From Streptococcus macedonicus ACA-DC 198 (lineage in GTDB: Bacteria > Bacillota > Bacilli > Lactobacillales > Streptococcaceae): a stretch of DNA of 64,000 nt. A program made the translations under genes and the position numbers. The stretch spans positions 1,637,501 to 1,701,500 of the forward strand of contig HE613569.1 in NCBI GenBank assembly GCA_000283635.1, in the 5' to 3' direction. Position 1 is the first letter of the stretch, and every line of letters begins with the position of its first letter. Positions 8,421-16,415 of the stretch are shown here, one piece after another. Below the pieces are notes generated by a model. The model was not told the origin of the DNA. It was given only the letters and a program-made list of their open reading frames with translations, and made no database searches.

Positions 8421-10443
8421 ATTTTATAATAAAGTAATTATATGGTAGTGTTCCGTAGTCATCTTTTAACGAATAACTTTCGAGTTTATTGACATTGCGG
8501 CGTAGGAAGGTTGCATAGCTTGATGTGATGTCACCACGCATTTCATATTCGGCAATCACTTTGCGCTCAAGATAATACCCTCGCAACATTTCATAAATAT
8601 TATCAGGTTTCATATGAGCAATGACACGTTCAACAAAGACGCCTGATTCAATAATATTAGCTTCTTGTAGACGTGATCTTTGGAGGAAACTAATCAATTC
8701 TGAATTGTAAATGCCTTCCAAATCTTGTAACCCTTCTAACACCAGCTCCGTATTCCTTAAATAAAGCTCTGTCAAGCGTTCACGGTTATCTTCTGTCAAT
8801 TTAATTTCGCGTGATTTTCCAGAAAGAAAGTGACGGATAGTTGGCCAAAAACTGAGGCTTTCACGAACTAAGCGACGAATCATTCGCATGCTAATTGTGA
8901 AGAAATAGCTAAACGTTGAAATAAAATCACGATTAATCTGACGTTCCAAATTTTGCAAGTAACGTTGATACAAACGGTATTCAAATAATTCTATCTTGCC
9001 TTCTGAAAAGGCATGCTCTAAACCATCGCTTTCAATTCCAAGAATCATCAAGCGCAGGTAAGCCAATTCTTTTTTGACAATAGTCGGCTCTTGTTCCAAA
9101 ATCAAGTGCTCAATACGCCCATTGTAATTATCAATGGCTGCATAAAGTGGACCTTTGTCCTCGACTTCTTTTAAATCTTCCTCCAATGTCTTAACCACTT
9201 CATTTAAAATGGCAATTTGAGTGACATAATCGGTGGTATCAGTATCATCAGAGCTTTGTGCCAAGTTTGGTAAAACAAATACACCAATTAGAAAGCTTAG
9301 CAAGGTCACCGCTGCTACAGTAAATAAAATCAAGCTATAAGCGTAACTTTCAAACTGTGGCAATAGCAAAATTGTCGCGATTGATACCGTCCCTTTCACA
9401 CCAGAAAAAGTTAACAGCAAAACCTCTCTCAATAGTGATTTACTTAAACGTTTTCCTTTACGATAATGCAGAATATAATAAAGCCCAACCATGACAAATC
9501 GAACTAAAAAGAGTAAAGCTGTCACGACTAACACAATCGCTACAAGACGATATTTATTAACCAAAGGATTGGTCAAAGCAGGCTCAACGATACGTGTCAA
9601 TTCATAGCCAAAAACGATAAAGACAAAGCCATTTAAGATGAAGCTGACCGTCTCCCAAATAATCTGGCTGACACGGTCCACCTCAGCATCAAATAAACGA
9701 ATTCGTTTGAAACGACTGGCTTGTGATAATCCAGCAATCACGACAGCAATGATACCTGATACGCCAAAAAGACTGGCAACAAAGTATGACACAATCGGCA
9801 ATGATAATTCCAATAAGAGAGCCCCTGTCACATCAGCGACGTCAATTTTTTCAAGAAAAGCCATGACGCCTCGATTTAACAAGGCAAAAAATAGCCCGAC
9901 CAACATTCCACCAATAATTACCCAAAACAGACTAAAGCTCGCAGTAAGCAAAGAAAAGGCTCCAGTGGTCAAAGCCGTCACAGCAAATTGGAAAGAAATC
10001 AAACCGCTGGCATCATTCAAAAGCCCTTCTATTGTCAAAATGGATTCGACGCGCTTTGGAAATTTAAACCGTTTTGCAATTGATAAAAACGCAACGGCAT
10101 CTGTCGGAGCAAGCGCTGCTCCCAAGGCAAAACTAGCAGCCAAGGGGACATCAACAGGTAATAACTTACCAGTCACATAACCAACTGTCAGCATTGTTAT
10201 CAAAACAGTTGGCAAAATTAGATAAGCCACAATTGACTTGTATTTGACAAAGGTCGTCACATCACTTTCTTGCCCCTCTCTAAAATTAAGCGGTGCAATT
10301 ACCAGAGCCAGAAATAGCTCTGAATTTAAAGTGAGTGTCGTCTCTTTTGCTAAAACACCCACCAAAATTCCCAAAATAATTTGGATGAAAGGTAAAGGTA
10401 ATTTAGGATAAAGACGATTAATGACGTTGGAAACAATGAGCAT
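8419..10443 (-). CDS. Na+/H+ antiporter, NhaP/CPA1 family
   Basis: This 674-residue protein has about 10-12 membrane helices in the first 390 residues, with CPA1 motifs 'APTDAVAFLS' and 'EGLLNDASGLISF' (the Asp pair of the ion site), then a large cytoplasmic helical domain. It would exchange Na+ or K+ for H+. It is last in the run radical SAM-mnmM-orf107-nhaP. The annotated ATG at 10443 has no Shine-Dalgarno and truncates the first helix. In the same frame upstream codons 10444-10482 encode a hydrophobic ESSILVIAFLL, closed by TGA. AAGGAG at 10489-10494 and an ATG at 10486 are one base out of frame. A 1-nt shift in the TTT after that ATG would give MVIESSILV and 688 residues, the expected family start. 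Confidence 0.85.
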   Translation of the reverse strand: MLIVSNVINRLYPKLPLPFIQIILGILVGVLAKETTLTLNSELFLALVIAPLNFREGQESDVTTFVKYKSIVAYLILPTVLITMLTVGYVTGKLLPVDVPLAASFALGAALAPTDAVAFLSIAKRFKFPKRVESILTIEGLLNDASGLISFQFAVTALTTGAFSLLTASFSLFWVIIGGMLVGLFFALLNRGVMAFLEKIDVADVTGALLLELSLPIVSYFVASLFGVSGIIAVVIAGLSQASRFKRIRLFDAEVDRVSQIIWETVSFILNGFVFIVFGYELTRIVEPALTNPLVNKYRLVAIVLVVTALLFLVRFVMVGLYYILHYRKGKRLSKSLLREVLLLTFSGVKGTVSIATILLLPQFESYAYSLILFTVAAVTLLSFLIGVFVLPNLAQSSDDTDTTDYVTQIAILNEVVKTLEEDLKEVEDKGPLYAAIDNYNGRIEHLILEQEPTIVKKELAYLRLMILGIESDGLEHAFSEGKIELFEYRLYQRYLQNLERQINRDFISTFSYFFTISMRMIRRLVRESLSFWPTIRHFLSGKSREIKLTEDNRERLTELYLRNTELVLEGLQDLEGIYNSELISFLQRSRLQEANIIESGVFVERVIAHMKPDNIYEMLRGYYLERKVIAEYEMRGDITSSYATFLRRNVNKLESYSLKDDYGTLPYNYFIIK

Positions 10444-10492
10444 TAATAAAAATGCTATAACAAGGATAGAACTCTCGATAAACCATCACTCC

Positions 10493-10816
10493 TTATCGTT
10501 GTTTTTGGCGGCAATAAACAGTAAAACGTTCTTTTTGCTTGGCAATTTTTTGATCAATAACCGTAACATCTTTACGATCACGAAGTCGTATGCAACGTTC
10601 TTTTTGCTTGGCAATTTTTTGATCAATAGCCGTAACATCTTTACGATTACGAAGTCGTACGCAACGTTCTTTTTCAAGACTGGCTAACTTTTTCTTAATT
10701 GTCAAGATTTTCTCTGCATCTTCTTCTGACAACTTGGCACACGGTTTAGTGTTTGCGTCATCTAAATATTTTTGATGCATTTGATGTAACTTTTCACGAA
10801 CCGTTATGGTTTGCAT
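10493..10816 (-). CDS. Small charged coiled-coil-like protein with 23-residue repeats
   Basis: This hypothetical protein of 107 residues is very rich in Lys and Arg. The N-terminal half (residues 1-50) looks like a helical hairpin. It is followed by two nearly identical 23-residue units of the type KER-C-(V/I)-RLR-(N/D)-RKDVT-(A/V)-IDQKIAKQ and the start of a third (KERFTVYCRQKQR). At the DNA level this is a 69-bp tandem repeat. GGAGAG lies inside the end of mnmM, and its stop TAA is fused to the AAGGAG of nhaP, so it is translationally coupled on both sides. Function is unknown. Copy number may vary between strains. Confidence 0.65.
   Translation of the reverse strand: MQTITVREKLHQMHQKYLDDANTKPCAKLSEEDAEKILTIKKKLASLEKERCVRLRNRKDVTAIDQKIAKQKERCIRLRDRKDVTVIDQKIAKQKERFTVYCRQKQR
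10529..10668. repeat. 69-bp tandem repeat, two copies plus a partial
   Basis: Two adjacent 69-bp units differ by only a few bases and encode the 23-residue repeat of the small ORF. A few bases of a third unit follow. The unit length is a multiple of 3, so changes in copy number keep the frame. Confidence 0.85.
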
Positions 10817-10821
10817 AATGC

Positions 10822-11385
10822 TTAACTCTCCTTCGACTGTTTTAATTTTTCAATCATTACTAAAAATGGTGGTTGATTAATTTGGTTTAAAGGTTGATAC
10901 AGCATGGCAGTAAAAAGCCTTTGGTCTAGCTGATTGACATATTCTAGCACAGCATCTTTTTCCATGTCACCGCCCTCATGTCCATAGTAAATCATGATAG
11001 CTAAGCGACCACCAACCTCAAGCTTTTTTAAAATTTTCTCCACAGCAATCAAGGTTGTGTCAGGTTTAGTGATAACCGTTTTATCAGCACTTGGCAAATA
11101 CCCTAGATTGAAAATAGCTGCACGAATTGGTTGATTCACATAATGGTCAATATGTTGATGCCCATCCAAAATTAAATGAGCATTGTGAATTTCTTGTTTT
11201 TCTAAACATTCTTTCGTGCTTTGCAAAGCTTGTTCTTGCACATCAAAAGCATAAACTTCTTTAGCATGTTGGGCAAGAAAAACTGTGTCATTGCCATTTC
11301 CCATGGTCGCATCAACTGCGATTGCTTGTTCATCCAAAACTTCAGCTAAAAAATCATGAGATAAATGCAAAGGGCGTTTTATCAT
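10822..11385 (-). CDS. mnmM: tRNA 5-aminomethyl-2-thiouridine methyltransferase (MnmM/YtqB)
   Basis: This 187-residue class I SAM-dependent methyltransferase has the SAM-binding 'VDATMGNGNDTVFLA', a 'YAFDVQEQA' acidic loop and 'FNLGYLPSADK'. The pattern is that of the YtqB family, shown in Bacillus subtilis (as MnmM) to methylate nm5s2U to mnm5s2U at the wobble base of some tRNAs. Its start overlaps the stop of the radical SAM gene by ATGA, so the two are translationally coupled; the same neighbours occur as ytqA-ytqB in Bacillus. That supports a shared role in wobble-uridine modification. Confidence 0.88.
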   Translation of the reverse strand: MIKRPLHLSHDFLAEVLDEQAIAVDATMGNGNDTVFLAQHAKEVYAFDVQEQALQSTKECLEKQEIHNAHLILDGHQHIDHYVNQPIRAAIFNLGYLPSADKTVITKPDTTLIAVEKILKKLEVGGRLAIMIYYGHEGGDMEKDAVLEYVNQLDQRLFTAMLYQPLNQINQPPFLVMIEKLKQSKES

Positions 11386-12323
11386 AACACGGCCTCCTTA
11401 TTTTCTAGCTTACAGCCTTGATAAGAACCACGGCGTTCCATTTCTTGATCAATGGCATTTAAGACTTCCCATTTTTTAAGACTCCACATTGGACCAATGA
11501 GCATATCGCGCGGAGCATCACCTGTAATACGATGAATAATGATATTTTTGGGAATAATCTCCAGTTGGTCACAGATGATATTAACATATTCTTCCATACC
11601 CAGCAATTTTAAACGCCCCTCATGGTAATCACGTTGCATTTTCGTACTTGTCATCAAATGCAATAAATGAAGCTTAATCCCGTCAATTTCATTATCTGTC
11701 ACACAACGTCTGACATTTTCAATCATCATGTCATGCGTTTCGCCAGGCAGACCATTAATCAAATGTGAAACAATCTCAACTTTCGGTGCTAACTGACGCA
11801 GGCGTTTAACCGTTTCAACGTAAAGGTCATAAGTATGCGCGCGATTAATGATTTTGGATGTTTCATCATAAGTTGTTTGCAAACCAAGTTCAACCGTTAC
11901 GTGCATACGATCAGAAAGCTCAGCAATATAAGCAATCGTCTCATCTGGCAAGCAATCGGGACGTGTCCCAATATTGATACCAACCACCCCAGATTCATTA
12001 ATGGCTTGCTCATAACGCTCACGAATGACATCTACGGTATCATGCGTATTTGTGAAATTTTGAAAATAAACCAAATATTTCTTAACATCTGGCCATTTGC
12101 GGTGCATGAAATCAATTTCCTTGTAAAATTGGTCACGAATCGGTGCGTCAGGAGCAACAATCGCATCCCCTGAACCAGATACGGTACAAAATGTACAGCC
12201 ACCATGTGCGACCGTACCATCTCGATTTGGACAATCAAAGCCCGCATCGATAGGAACTTTAAAAATCTTCTCCCCAAAAATCTGACGATAATAATCATTT
12301 AAAGTATTATAACGCTTTTTCAT
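11382..12323 (-). CDS. TIGR01212-family radical SAM protein (YtqA/MnmL-like)
   Basis: This 313-residue radical SAM enzyme has the cluster motif in 'GFDCPNRDGTVAHGGCTFC' (Cys26, Cys40 and Cys43), belonging to the YhcC/YtqA family. In Bacillus the homologue works with YtqB (MnmM) in wobble-uridine modification and probably converts the carboxymethylaminomethyl side chain; the exact reaction here is inferred. It is first in a four-gene run and overlaps mnmM by 4 nt. The ATG follows TGTTATAAT by only 7 nt and has no Shine-Dalgarno, so the transcript is probably leaderless. Confidence 0.88.
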   Translation of the reverse strand: MKKRYNTLNDYYRQIFGEKIFKVPIDAGFDCPNRDGTVAHGGCTFCTVSGSGDAIVAPDAPIRDQFYKEIDFMHRKWPDVKKYLVYFQNFTNTHDTVDVIRERYEQAINESGVVGINIGTRPDCLPDETIAYIAELSDRMHVTVELGLQTTYDETSKIINRAHTYDLYVETVKRLRQLAPKVEIVSHLINGLPGETHDMMIENVRRCVTDNEIDGIKLHLLHLMTSTKMQRDYHEGRLKLLGMEEYVNIICDQLEIIPKNIIIHRITGDAPRDMLIGPMWSLKKWEVLNAIDQEMERRGSYQGCKLENKEAVL

Positions 12324-12340
12324 AGCTTATATTATAACAC
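12324..12340 (-). promoter_or_regulatory. Extended -10, predicted leaderless start of radical SAM gene
   Basis: On the minus strand TG-T-TATAAT is followed by ATAAGCT and the ATG. No Shine-Dalgarno is seen in the preceding 20 nt. Confidence 0.55.
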
Positions 12341-12399
12341 TTTCCCCAAAACAAACAAACTCTTATCACTTATCGTAAACATATTCTTAGCTATAAAAA

Positions 12400-12419
12400 A
12401 GCTGGGATAACCCCAGCTC
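12400..12419 (-). terminator. PAP2 gene terminator
   Basis: AGCTGGG-ATAA(C)-CCCAGCT hairpin, followed by six T on the minus strand just after the PAP2 phosphatase gene. Confidence 0.8.
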
Positions 12420-12428
12420 ATTTTTCAA

Positions 12429-13085
12429 TTACTCTTGTTTTCCTTGGAAACGCCATTCAAAGCGTTTTTTATCATAAAACGGATAGGTTGTGGCTGCGAT
12501 AGCAAATGCTAGTAACCAACCTCCCAAAATATCAGACGGATAATGAACCCCTAAATAAATTCTTGAAAGTGCTGTTGTCAAAGCGATAACCACAACTAAA
12601 ACTTGTAAGCAACGTTTGAGTGTCGTCTTTGTTAAGTGTTGTTCGATAATCACAACCAAGCTCAAAGCAACAACCATGGTCGCCGCAGCATGCCAACTCG
12701 GAAATGATGGTCCCATTGGCTTTGGAATGAGGTACTGAATACTTGGACGCGGACGATTATAAAGGTATTTAAAACCTGTTGAAAAAATGCCCATTAACAC
12801 TAAATTCCCAGCTAGCAAAATAGCTTCTGCTTTCCACTTTTTCCAGAAATAAAATACAAAAGCAATGGCAAAGACATAAACAAAGATAAAAACTTCGTGT
12901 CCAAAATGCGTTACGATTTTAAAGAAAGCTGTTGCATTGGCAGGAAGATCACCACGAACACTTGTTTGAATGCTTGAGTCAATTCCAACCAAAGTCTCAG
13001 GAAAGAATTTGACCAAATAGCCTAACATCATAAAAATGAGAAGGAAAAATGAAGCTCCTACAAGATAATTTTGTTTATGTTTCAT
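12429..13085 (-). CDS. PAP2-family membrane phosphatase
   Basis: This 218-residue protein has about six membrane helices and carries the three PAP2 motifs: 'KYLYNRPRPS', 'PSWHAA' (with Trp in place of the usual Gly) and 'SRIYLGVHYPSDILGG'. The catalytic residues face the outer surface in this family, which dephosphorylates undecaprenyl pyrophosphate or phosphatidylglycerophosphate. Which lipid is used here cannot be told from sequence. AAAAGGT precedes the ATG. It stands alone with its own terminator. Confidence 0.9.
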   Translation of the reverse strand: MKHKQNYLVGASFFLLIFMMLGYLVKFFPETLVGIDSSIQTSVRGDLPANATAFFKIVTHFGHEVFIFVYVFAIAFVFYFWKKWKAEAILLAGNLVLMGIFSTGFKYLYNRPRPSIQYLIPKPMGPSFPSWHAAATMVVALSLVVIIEQHLTKTTLKRCLQVLVVVIALTTALSRIYLGVHYPSDILGGWLLAFAIAATTYPFYDKKRFEWRFQGKQE

Positions 13086-13206
13086 ATTACAATACCTTTT
13101 CTATCAAAATGTCGTAAGTCTATTATACCTTAGTTAGTTTTTAAATCCCAGATAAATCCTCGAAAAATCTGTGGCAAAATTGTAGGAATTTATCATTCTA
13201 AACAGT

Positions 13207-13620
13207 TTACAAAATCATCAAAAGGCTTCCAACCACAATCAGCAGACACCCAAGCATTGACTTTAAAGTTAGCTGTTCATTTAGAAAAATGAAGGCTAAA
13301 ATCAAAGTGATGACAACACTTAATTTATCTATCGAAGCTACTTTTGAAGCGTCGCCCATTTGTAAAGCGCGATAATAAAATAACCAAGAAGCACCAGTAG
13401 CAAGCCCAGACAATATCAAAAACAACCAACTTTTTCGGTTAATATCACCAATACCACTCTGAGCATTTGTGATAAAGACTATTCCCCAAGCCATGAAAAC
13501 CACAACAACTGTTCTGATAGCTGTCGCTAAATTTGAATTGACACCACTTATCCCAATTTTAGCTAAGATAGACGTTAACGCAGCAAATACCGCCGATAAA
13601 ATCGCAAATAAAACCCACAT
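13207..13620 (-). CDS. EamA-family (DMT) small transporter
   Basis: This 137-residue protein consists of a single EamA domain with four to five membrane helices ('MWVLFAILSAVFAALTSILAKIGI' is the first region). That is half the size of the usual two-domain drug/metabolite transporters, so it would work as a dimer. GAGGG precedes the ATG. No neighbour indicates the substrate. The short form is common in Firmicutes and does not look truncated. Confidence 0.85.
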   Translation of the reverse strand: MWVLFAILSAVFAALTSILAKIGISGVNSNLATAIRTVVVVFMAWGIVFITNAQSGIGDINRKSWLFLILSGLATGASWLFYYRALQMGDASKVASIDKLSVVITLILAFIFLNEQLTLKSMLGCLLIVVGSLLMIL

Positions 13621-13683
13621 TTATTTTCCCTCACTCCAATTAAAACTCACTTAAACTATACCATTTTTAAGCGTAAAGCAAAA

Positions 13684-13699
13684 GCCAATATATGTTGGC
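13684..13699 (-). terminator. ribU terminator
   Basis: GCCAA / TTGGC short stem followed by TTTTGCTTT on the minus strand. Confidence 0.55.
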
Positions 13700-13708
13700 G
13701 TTTTTAAT

Positions 13709-14278
13709 TTAATCTATTTCTAAAATTGGTTTAAGGCAACTATATAAAATAAAGAATGTCACCGAAAAGATAATCCCTTCAATTAGGTTAAATGGAATGA
13801 CCATGGCAAAGAGATAGTTTCCCAAACCCAAAATAGCAGAAATATCAAAATTCGCAAATTTGGCATAAAGTGGCACAGCGTAAACATAATTAAGTACAAA
13901 CATTGCCACGGTTAAGCCAAGCGTTCCCACGACTGATGCTAGTAAGTAATTTTTCAAGCTTGGTTTTTGTTTCCAAAGAATGGCTAGCGCTACTACAAAG
14001 ACACCTAGAGCAACAACATTCATTGGCAAACCAATAATCGTTGAAACACCACCGTTATTTAGCAAAAGCTTTAGCAAAGTACGAAGAATTAGAATTCCCA
14101 AAGCACTCTTCAAATCAAACATCACAAGCCCAACTAAAACAGGCAAAACTGAAAAATCAAACTGTAAAAAACTAGCTGACGGAATCAGTGGAAACTGAAG
14201 ATACATCAGCAAAAAAGAAAGTGTTGATAAAATCGCAATATGAGCAATTTTACGCGTATTAGTCATTGTTTCAGACAT
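13709..14278 (-). CDS. ribU: Riboflavin ECF transporter S component RibU
   Basis: This 189-residue S component has five to six membrane helices and binds riboflavin with high affinity outside the cell, working with a shared ECF module (EcfA/A'/T encoded elsewhere). 'LQFPLIPSASFLQFDFSVLPVLVG' is characteristic of RibU. An FMN riboswitch lies directly upstream. The GGAGG Shine-Dalgarno can pair with an upstream pyrimidine stretch (about 14282-14312: CAATTT/AAATTG plus TTC-TT/GAGGA), so control is probably translational: FMN-bound RNA would hide the ribosome site. It is monocistronic. Confidence 0.93.
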   Translation of the reverse strand: MSETMTNTRKIAHIAILSTLSFLLMYLQFPLIPSASFLQFDFSVLPVLVGLVMFDLKSALGILILRTLLKLLLNNGGVSTIIGLPMNVVALGVFVVALAILWKQKPSLKNYLLASVVGTLGLTVAMFVLNYVYAVPLYAKFANFDISAILGLGNYLFAMVIPFNLIEGIIFSVTFFILYSCLKPILEID

Positions 14279-14281
14279 AAA

Positions 14282-14312
14282 AAAGTTCCTCCAATTTTCT
14301 CAAATTGAAAGA
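14282..14312 (-). promoter_or_regulatory. SD-sequestering hairpin of ribU
   Basis: On the minus strand CCTTCTTTCAATTT faces AAATTGGAGGAA, giving six Watson-Crick pairs extended by wobble pairs across GGAGG. It fits the off state of the FMN riboswitch. Confidence 0.55.
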
Positions 14313-14363
14313 AGGCGTTCGAGTATGTGGTAGCATAACAAAAACAGCATAGCCTAACTCTTG

Positions 14364-14615
14364 GTCTTCTCCCATCCAGACTATACTGTCGGTTCTGGAA
14401 TCTCACCAGATCAGCTGCTCTGCAGCTCGCGGACTTTAAATCACTCTCGTTCGTTTTCTAAACTAACTAAGTTGTTTAATCTTTTGCTTTTAGTCTAGGC
14501 GACAACCCGCAGACACAACTGACATTAGGCAAGGGAAGTCAACGACAAATAAAAGCAAAAGGCAGACAACTAGAGGCAACACCGCCGGTCGGGAATTACA
14601 CCCTGCCCTGAAGAC
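14364..14615 (-). promoter_or_regulatory. FMN riboswitch (RFN element) with enlarged P3
   Basis: The conserved parts are all present on the minus strand in order: GTCTTC (P1), AGGGCAGGGTG, AATTCCCGACCGGCGGT, then after an insertion AGTCCGCGAGC, TCTGGTGAGATTCCAGAACC, GACAGT, GTCTGGATGGGAGAAGAC (P1 closing). Two things are unusual. Between GGCGGT and AGTCCGCGAGC there are 145 nt where most RFN elements have only a short variable loop. That insert contains a perfect 12-bp stem (14481-14492 with 14550-14561), extended outward by AGTTGT/ACAACT. A promoter TTGCAT-17-TATTCT lies just upstream. Confidence 0.96.
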
Positions 14616-14680
14616 AATTCTAGAATAGCAAAAAAACAGCATTCATGCAATATTTTTCGCACAAAAACCTTGCTATTATC

Positions 14681-14703
14681 AAAAAACAGCCATTTTGACT
14701 GCT
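14681..14703 (-). terminator. trmL terminator
   Basis: AGCAGTC and GGCTGTT pair with two wobbles, followed by TTTTTT on the minus strand. Confidence 0.55.
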
Positions 14704-14713
14704 TTCGTATAAT

Positions 14714-15259
14714 TTATTTTAATTTATCGTGTGCGTAAGTATGACTTAATTCTAAATTCGGAAAAGCTTGCTGACGAAGAGCTTCATAGACAATCATACA
14801 AACAGTATTTGATAAGTTTAGGCTACGAACGTGTTCATCATTCATCGGAATGCGAAGAGCTTTTTCAGGATTAGCTCGCATAAATTCTTCTGGCAAACCT
14901 TTATCTTCACGCCCAAAAAGGAAATAGTGTTGCTTCCCGTCGTTATAATTTTCATCAGAATACACTTTGTTGGCAAATTTACTAATCAAATGAACCTCAC
15001 CATCGCATTTTTCCATAAATTCATCCAAACTATCATAGAATGTCACATCAAGTTTGTCCCAATAATCCAACCCCGCGCGTTTCATTTTATGGTCATCAAT
15101 TGGGAATCCCATTGGACGAATAATGTGCAAAGGAGCGTTTGTCGCAGCGCAAGTTCTGGCAATATTTCCTGTATTTTGTGGAATTTGTGGTTGAAAAAGA
15201 ACAATATGATTCGTCGTTTTATTCGGTTCTTCGTGATAGTCAATCTCTTCAATATTCAT
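14714..15259 (-). CDS. trmL: tRNA (cytidine(34)-2'-O)-methyltransferase
   Basis: This SPOUT methyltransferase of 181 residues adds the 2'-O-methyl group to the wobble nucleotide of certain leucine tRNAs. Family blocks are '[17 protein letters not shown]' at residues 24-40, 'FGREDKGLP', and the knot '[19 protein letters not shown]'. It carries about 16 extra residues at the N-terminus compared with the compact YibK. AAAGGG precedes the ATG, and a TTGACT-16-TATAAT promoter 135 nt upstream gives a roughly 127-nt leader with two hairpins. Confidence 0.93.
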   Translation of the reverse strand: MNIEEIDYHEEPNKTTNHIVLFQPQIPQNTGNIARTCAATNAPLHIIRPMGFPIDDHKMKRAGLDYWDKLDVTFYDSLDEFMEKCDGEVHLISKFANKVYSDENYNDGKQHYFLFGREDKGLPEEFMRANPEKALRIPMNDEHVRSLNLSNTVCMIVYEALRQQAFPNLELSHTYAHDKLK

Positions 15260-15280
15260 AACTTACCCTTTCATTTCGAC

Positions 15281-15421
15281 ATAAAAATAAACCACACTGC
15301 TCGGAGTCAAGCTCAGCAAACAATGTGGTTAGCGGCGATTCATTAACTTAAATCATAACAGGTTTGATTTAAACTAACGAATTCTTGATATTTATTATAA
15401 CACTTTAATACCTAAAGTCAA
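15281..15421 (-). promoter_or_regulatory. trmL promoter and structured leader RNA
   Basis: TTGACT (15416-15421), a 16-nt spacer and TATAAT (15394-15399) form a strong promoter. The leader folds into a stem TTAAATCA/TGATTTAA (15348-15372) and a second hairpin with AACCACA..TG/CA..TGTGGTT (15290-15330) followed by TTTATTTTTA. The second hairpin looks like a weak terminator, so attenuation is possible. I could not match it to a known riboswitch class. Confidence 0.5.
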
Positions 15422-15660
15422 CGTATTTGACATAATTTTGTGATGCTTTTGCGTGTTTTTCCAATATTTTTTGATTCTTTTCCTAAAAATAGTGGTCTCA
15501 ATACTTTTCATTTCAATTTTTTTCAAAAAATATGAAATGCTCATTTTCACAGACGCTTCAGCGAAATATAACATTATTTTCTGCTAACCAATATTTGCTT
15601 TCCAACTTTGAAATTAAGTTAGATTTCAGAGCAAAGCCTATCGTTATCTATATCTGATAA
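15422..15660. other. AT-rich intergenic region
   Basis: It lies between the trmL promoter and the end of the SDR gene. A CATTTCA...TGAAATG inverted repeat near 15509-15541 could act as a weak terminator for the SDR gene. I see no ORF or known RNA. Confidence 0.4.
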
Positions 15661-16415
15661 TTAGTGATTAAATAATTGTTCACTAAGGTGAAATTCAAAA
15701 GTCTTAACATCCACTAAACCAACTGTTTGGTTGCTTTGATATAGTTTAATCAGAAATTGTGCCATTTCTTCACTTGTATGATATTTAGAAAATGCTTCGT
15801 CATAATCATACTTATCAGAATCAGTAGCAATTTGTCCAAACTCCGTTTTTGTTGCTGCTGGTGCTAGAACTTTTGCTCTCAATAAATTGTGAATTTCTCT
15901 TAATTCTAGCGCTAAGTCTTCTGTAAATGAGCTAACATAAAACTTACTAGCACAATAAGTAACTGCATCAGGTACCATCATATAGCCACCTCTAGAAGAA
16001 ACATTAATAAGTTGAGCACCTTCACAGTCCTTATAATCTCTTACATATAAGCTAGATAGTATTGTCAATGCCTCAATATTTAAGTGTAACATTTCTAAAA
16101 CTTTTTTAGATTTTGATGTTCTAGACTATCATAGTTCCCAAAGCCAGCATTATTTATCCACGTTTTTATGTGATACGATTTTAAATCTTCGTAAAGTTTA
16201 AAAACATCATGACTTTTAGAAAGATCAACAACCTTAATAATCACATATAATTCTGGAAAATGTGACGAAATAGTCTCGCGTAATTCTTCTAATTTTTCTT
16301 GACGTCTAGCAACTAAGATAAGGTTATTTCCCAGCTTTGCAAATTGTTTTGCTGTTTCTGCTCCAATACCAGAACTTGCACCAGTAATGCAAGTATAATC
16401 TTTTAGAATTTCCAT
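15661..16415 (-). pseudogene. SDR-family oxidoreductase split by a -1 frame change
   Basis: Two frames together make a normal 251-residue short-chain dehydrogenase: the NAD(P) motif 'TGASSGIGAET' and 'NNAGFG' lie in 16095-16415, while the catalytic Ser region 'INVSSRGGY' and 'YCASK' (Tyr-x3-Lys) lie in 15661-16092. The first frame stops (TAG) just after CTA AAA AAG at 16101-16109. One extra A, or a -1 slip on the A AAA AAG heptamer, continues the protein as ...LKK-VLEMLHLNIEA. GAGAGGA precedes the start at 16415. It is divergent from a broken MerR gene, the usual regulator arrangement. Either decay or programmed frameshifting would explain it. Confidence 0.85.

Noticed and set aside
9638..10180. 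180-codon plus-strand open frame
   Set aside because: It lies antisense to nhaP, has low-complexity composition and no ribosome site; it is a shadow of the antiporter gene.
10529..10668. Repeat array that might be taken for a CRISPR
   Set aside because: The 69-bp units are contiguous, have no spacers and are part of an open reading frame.
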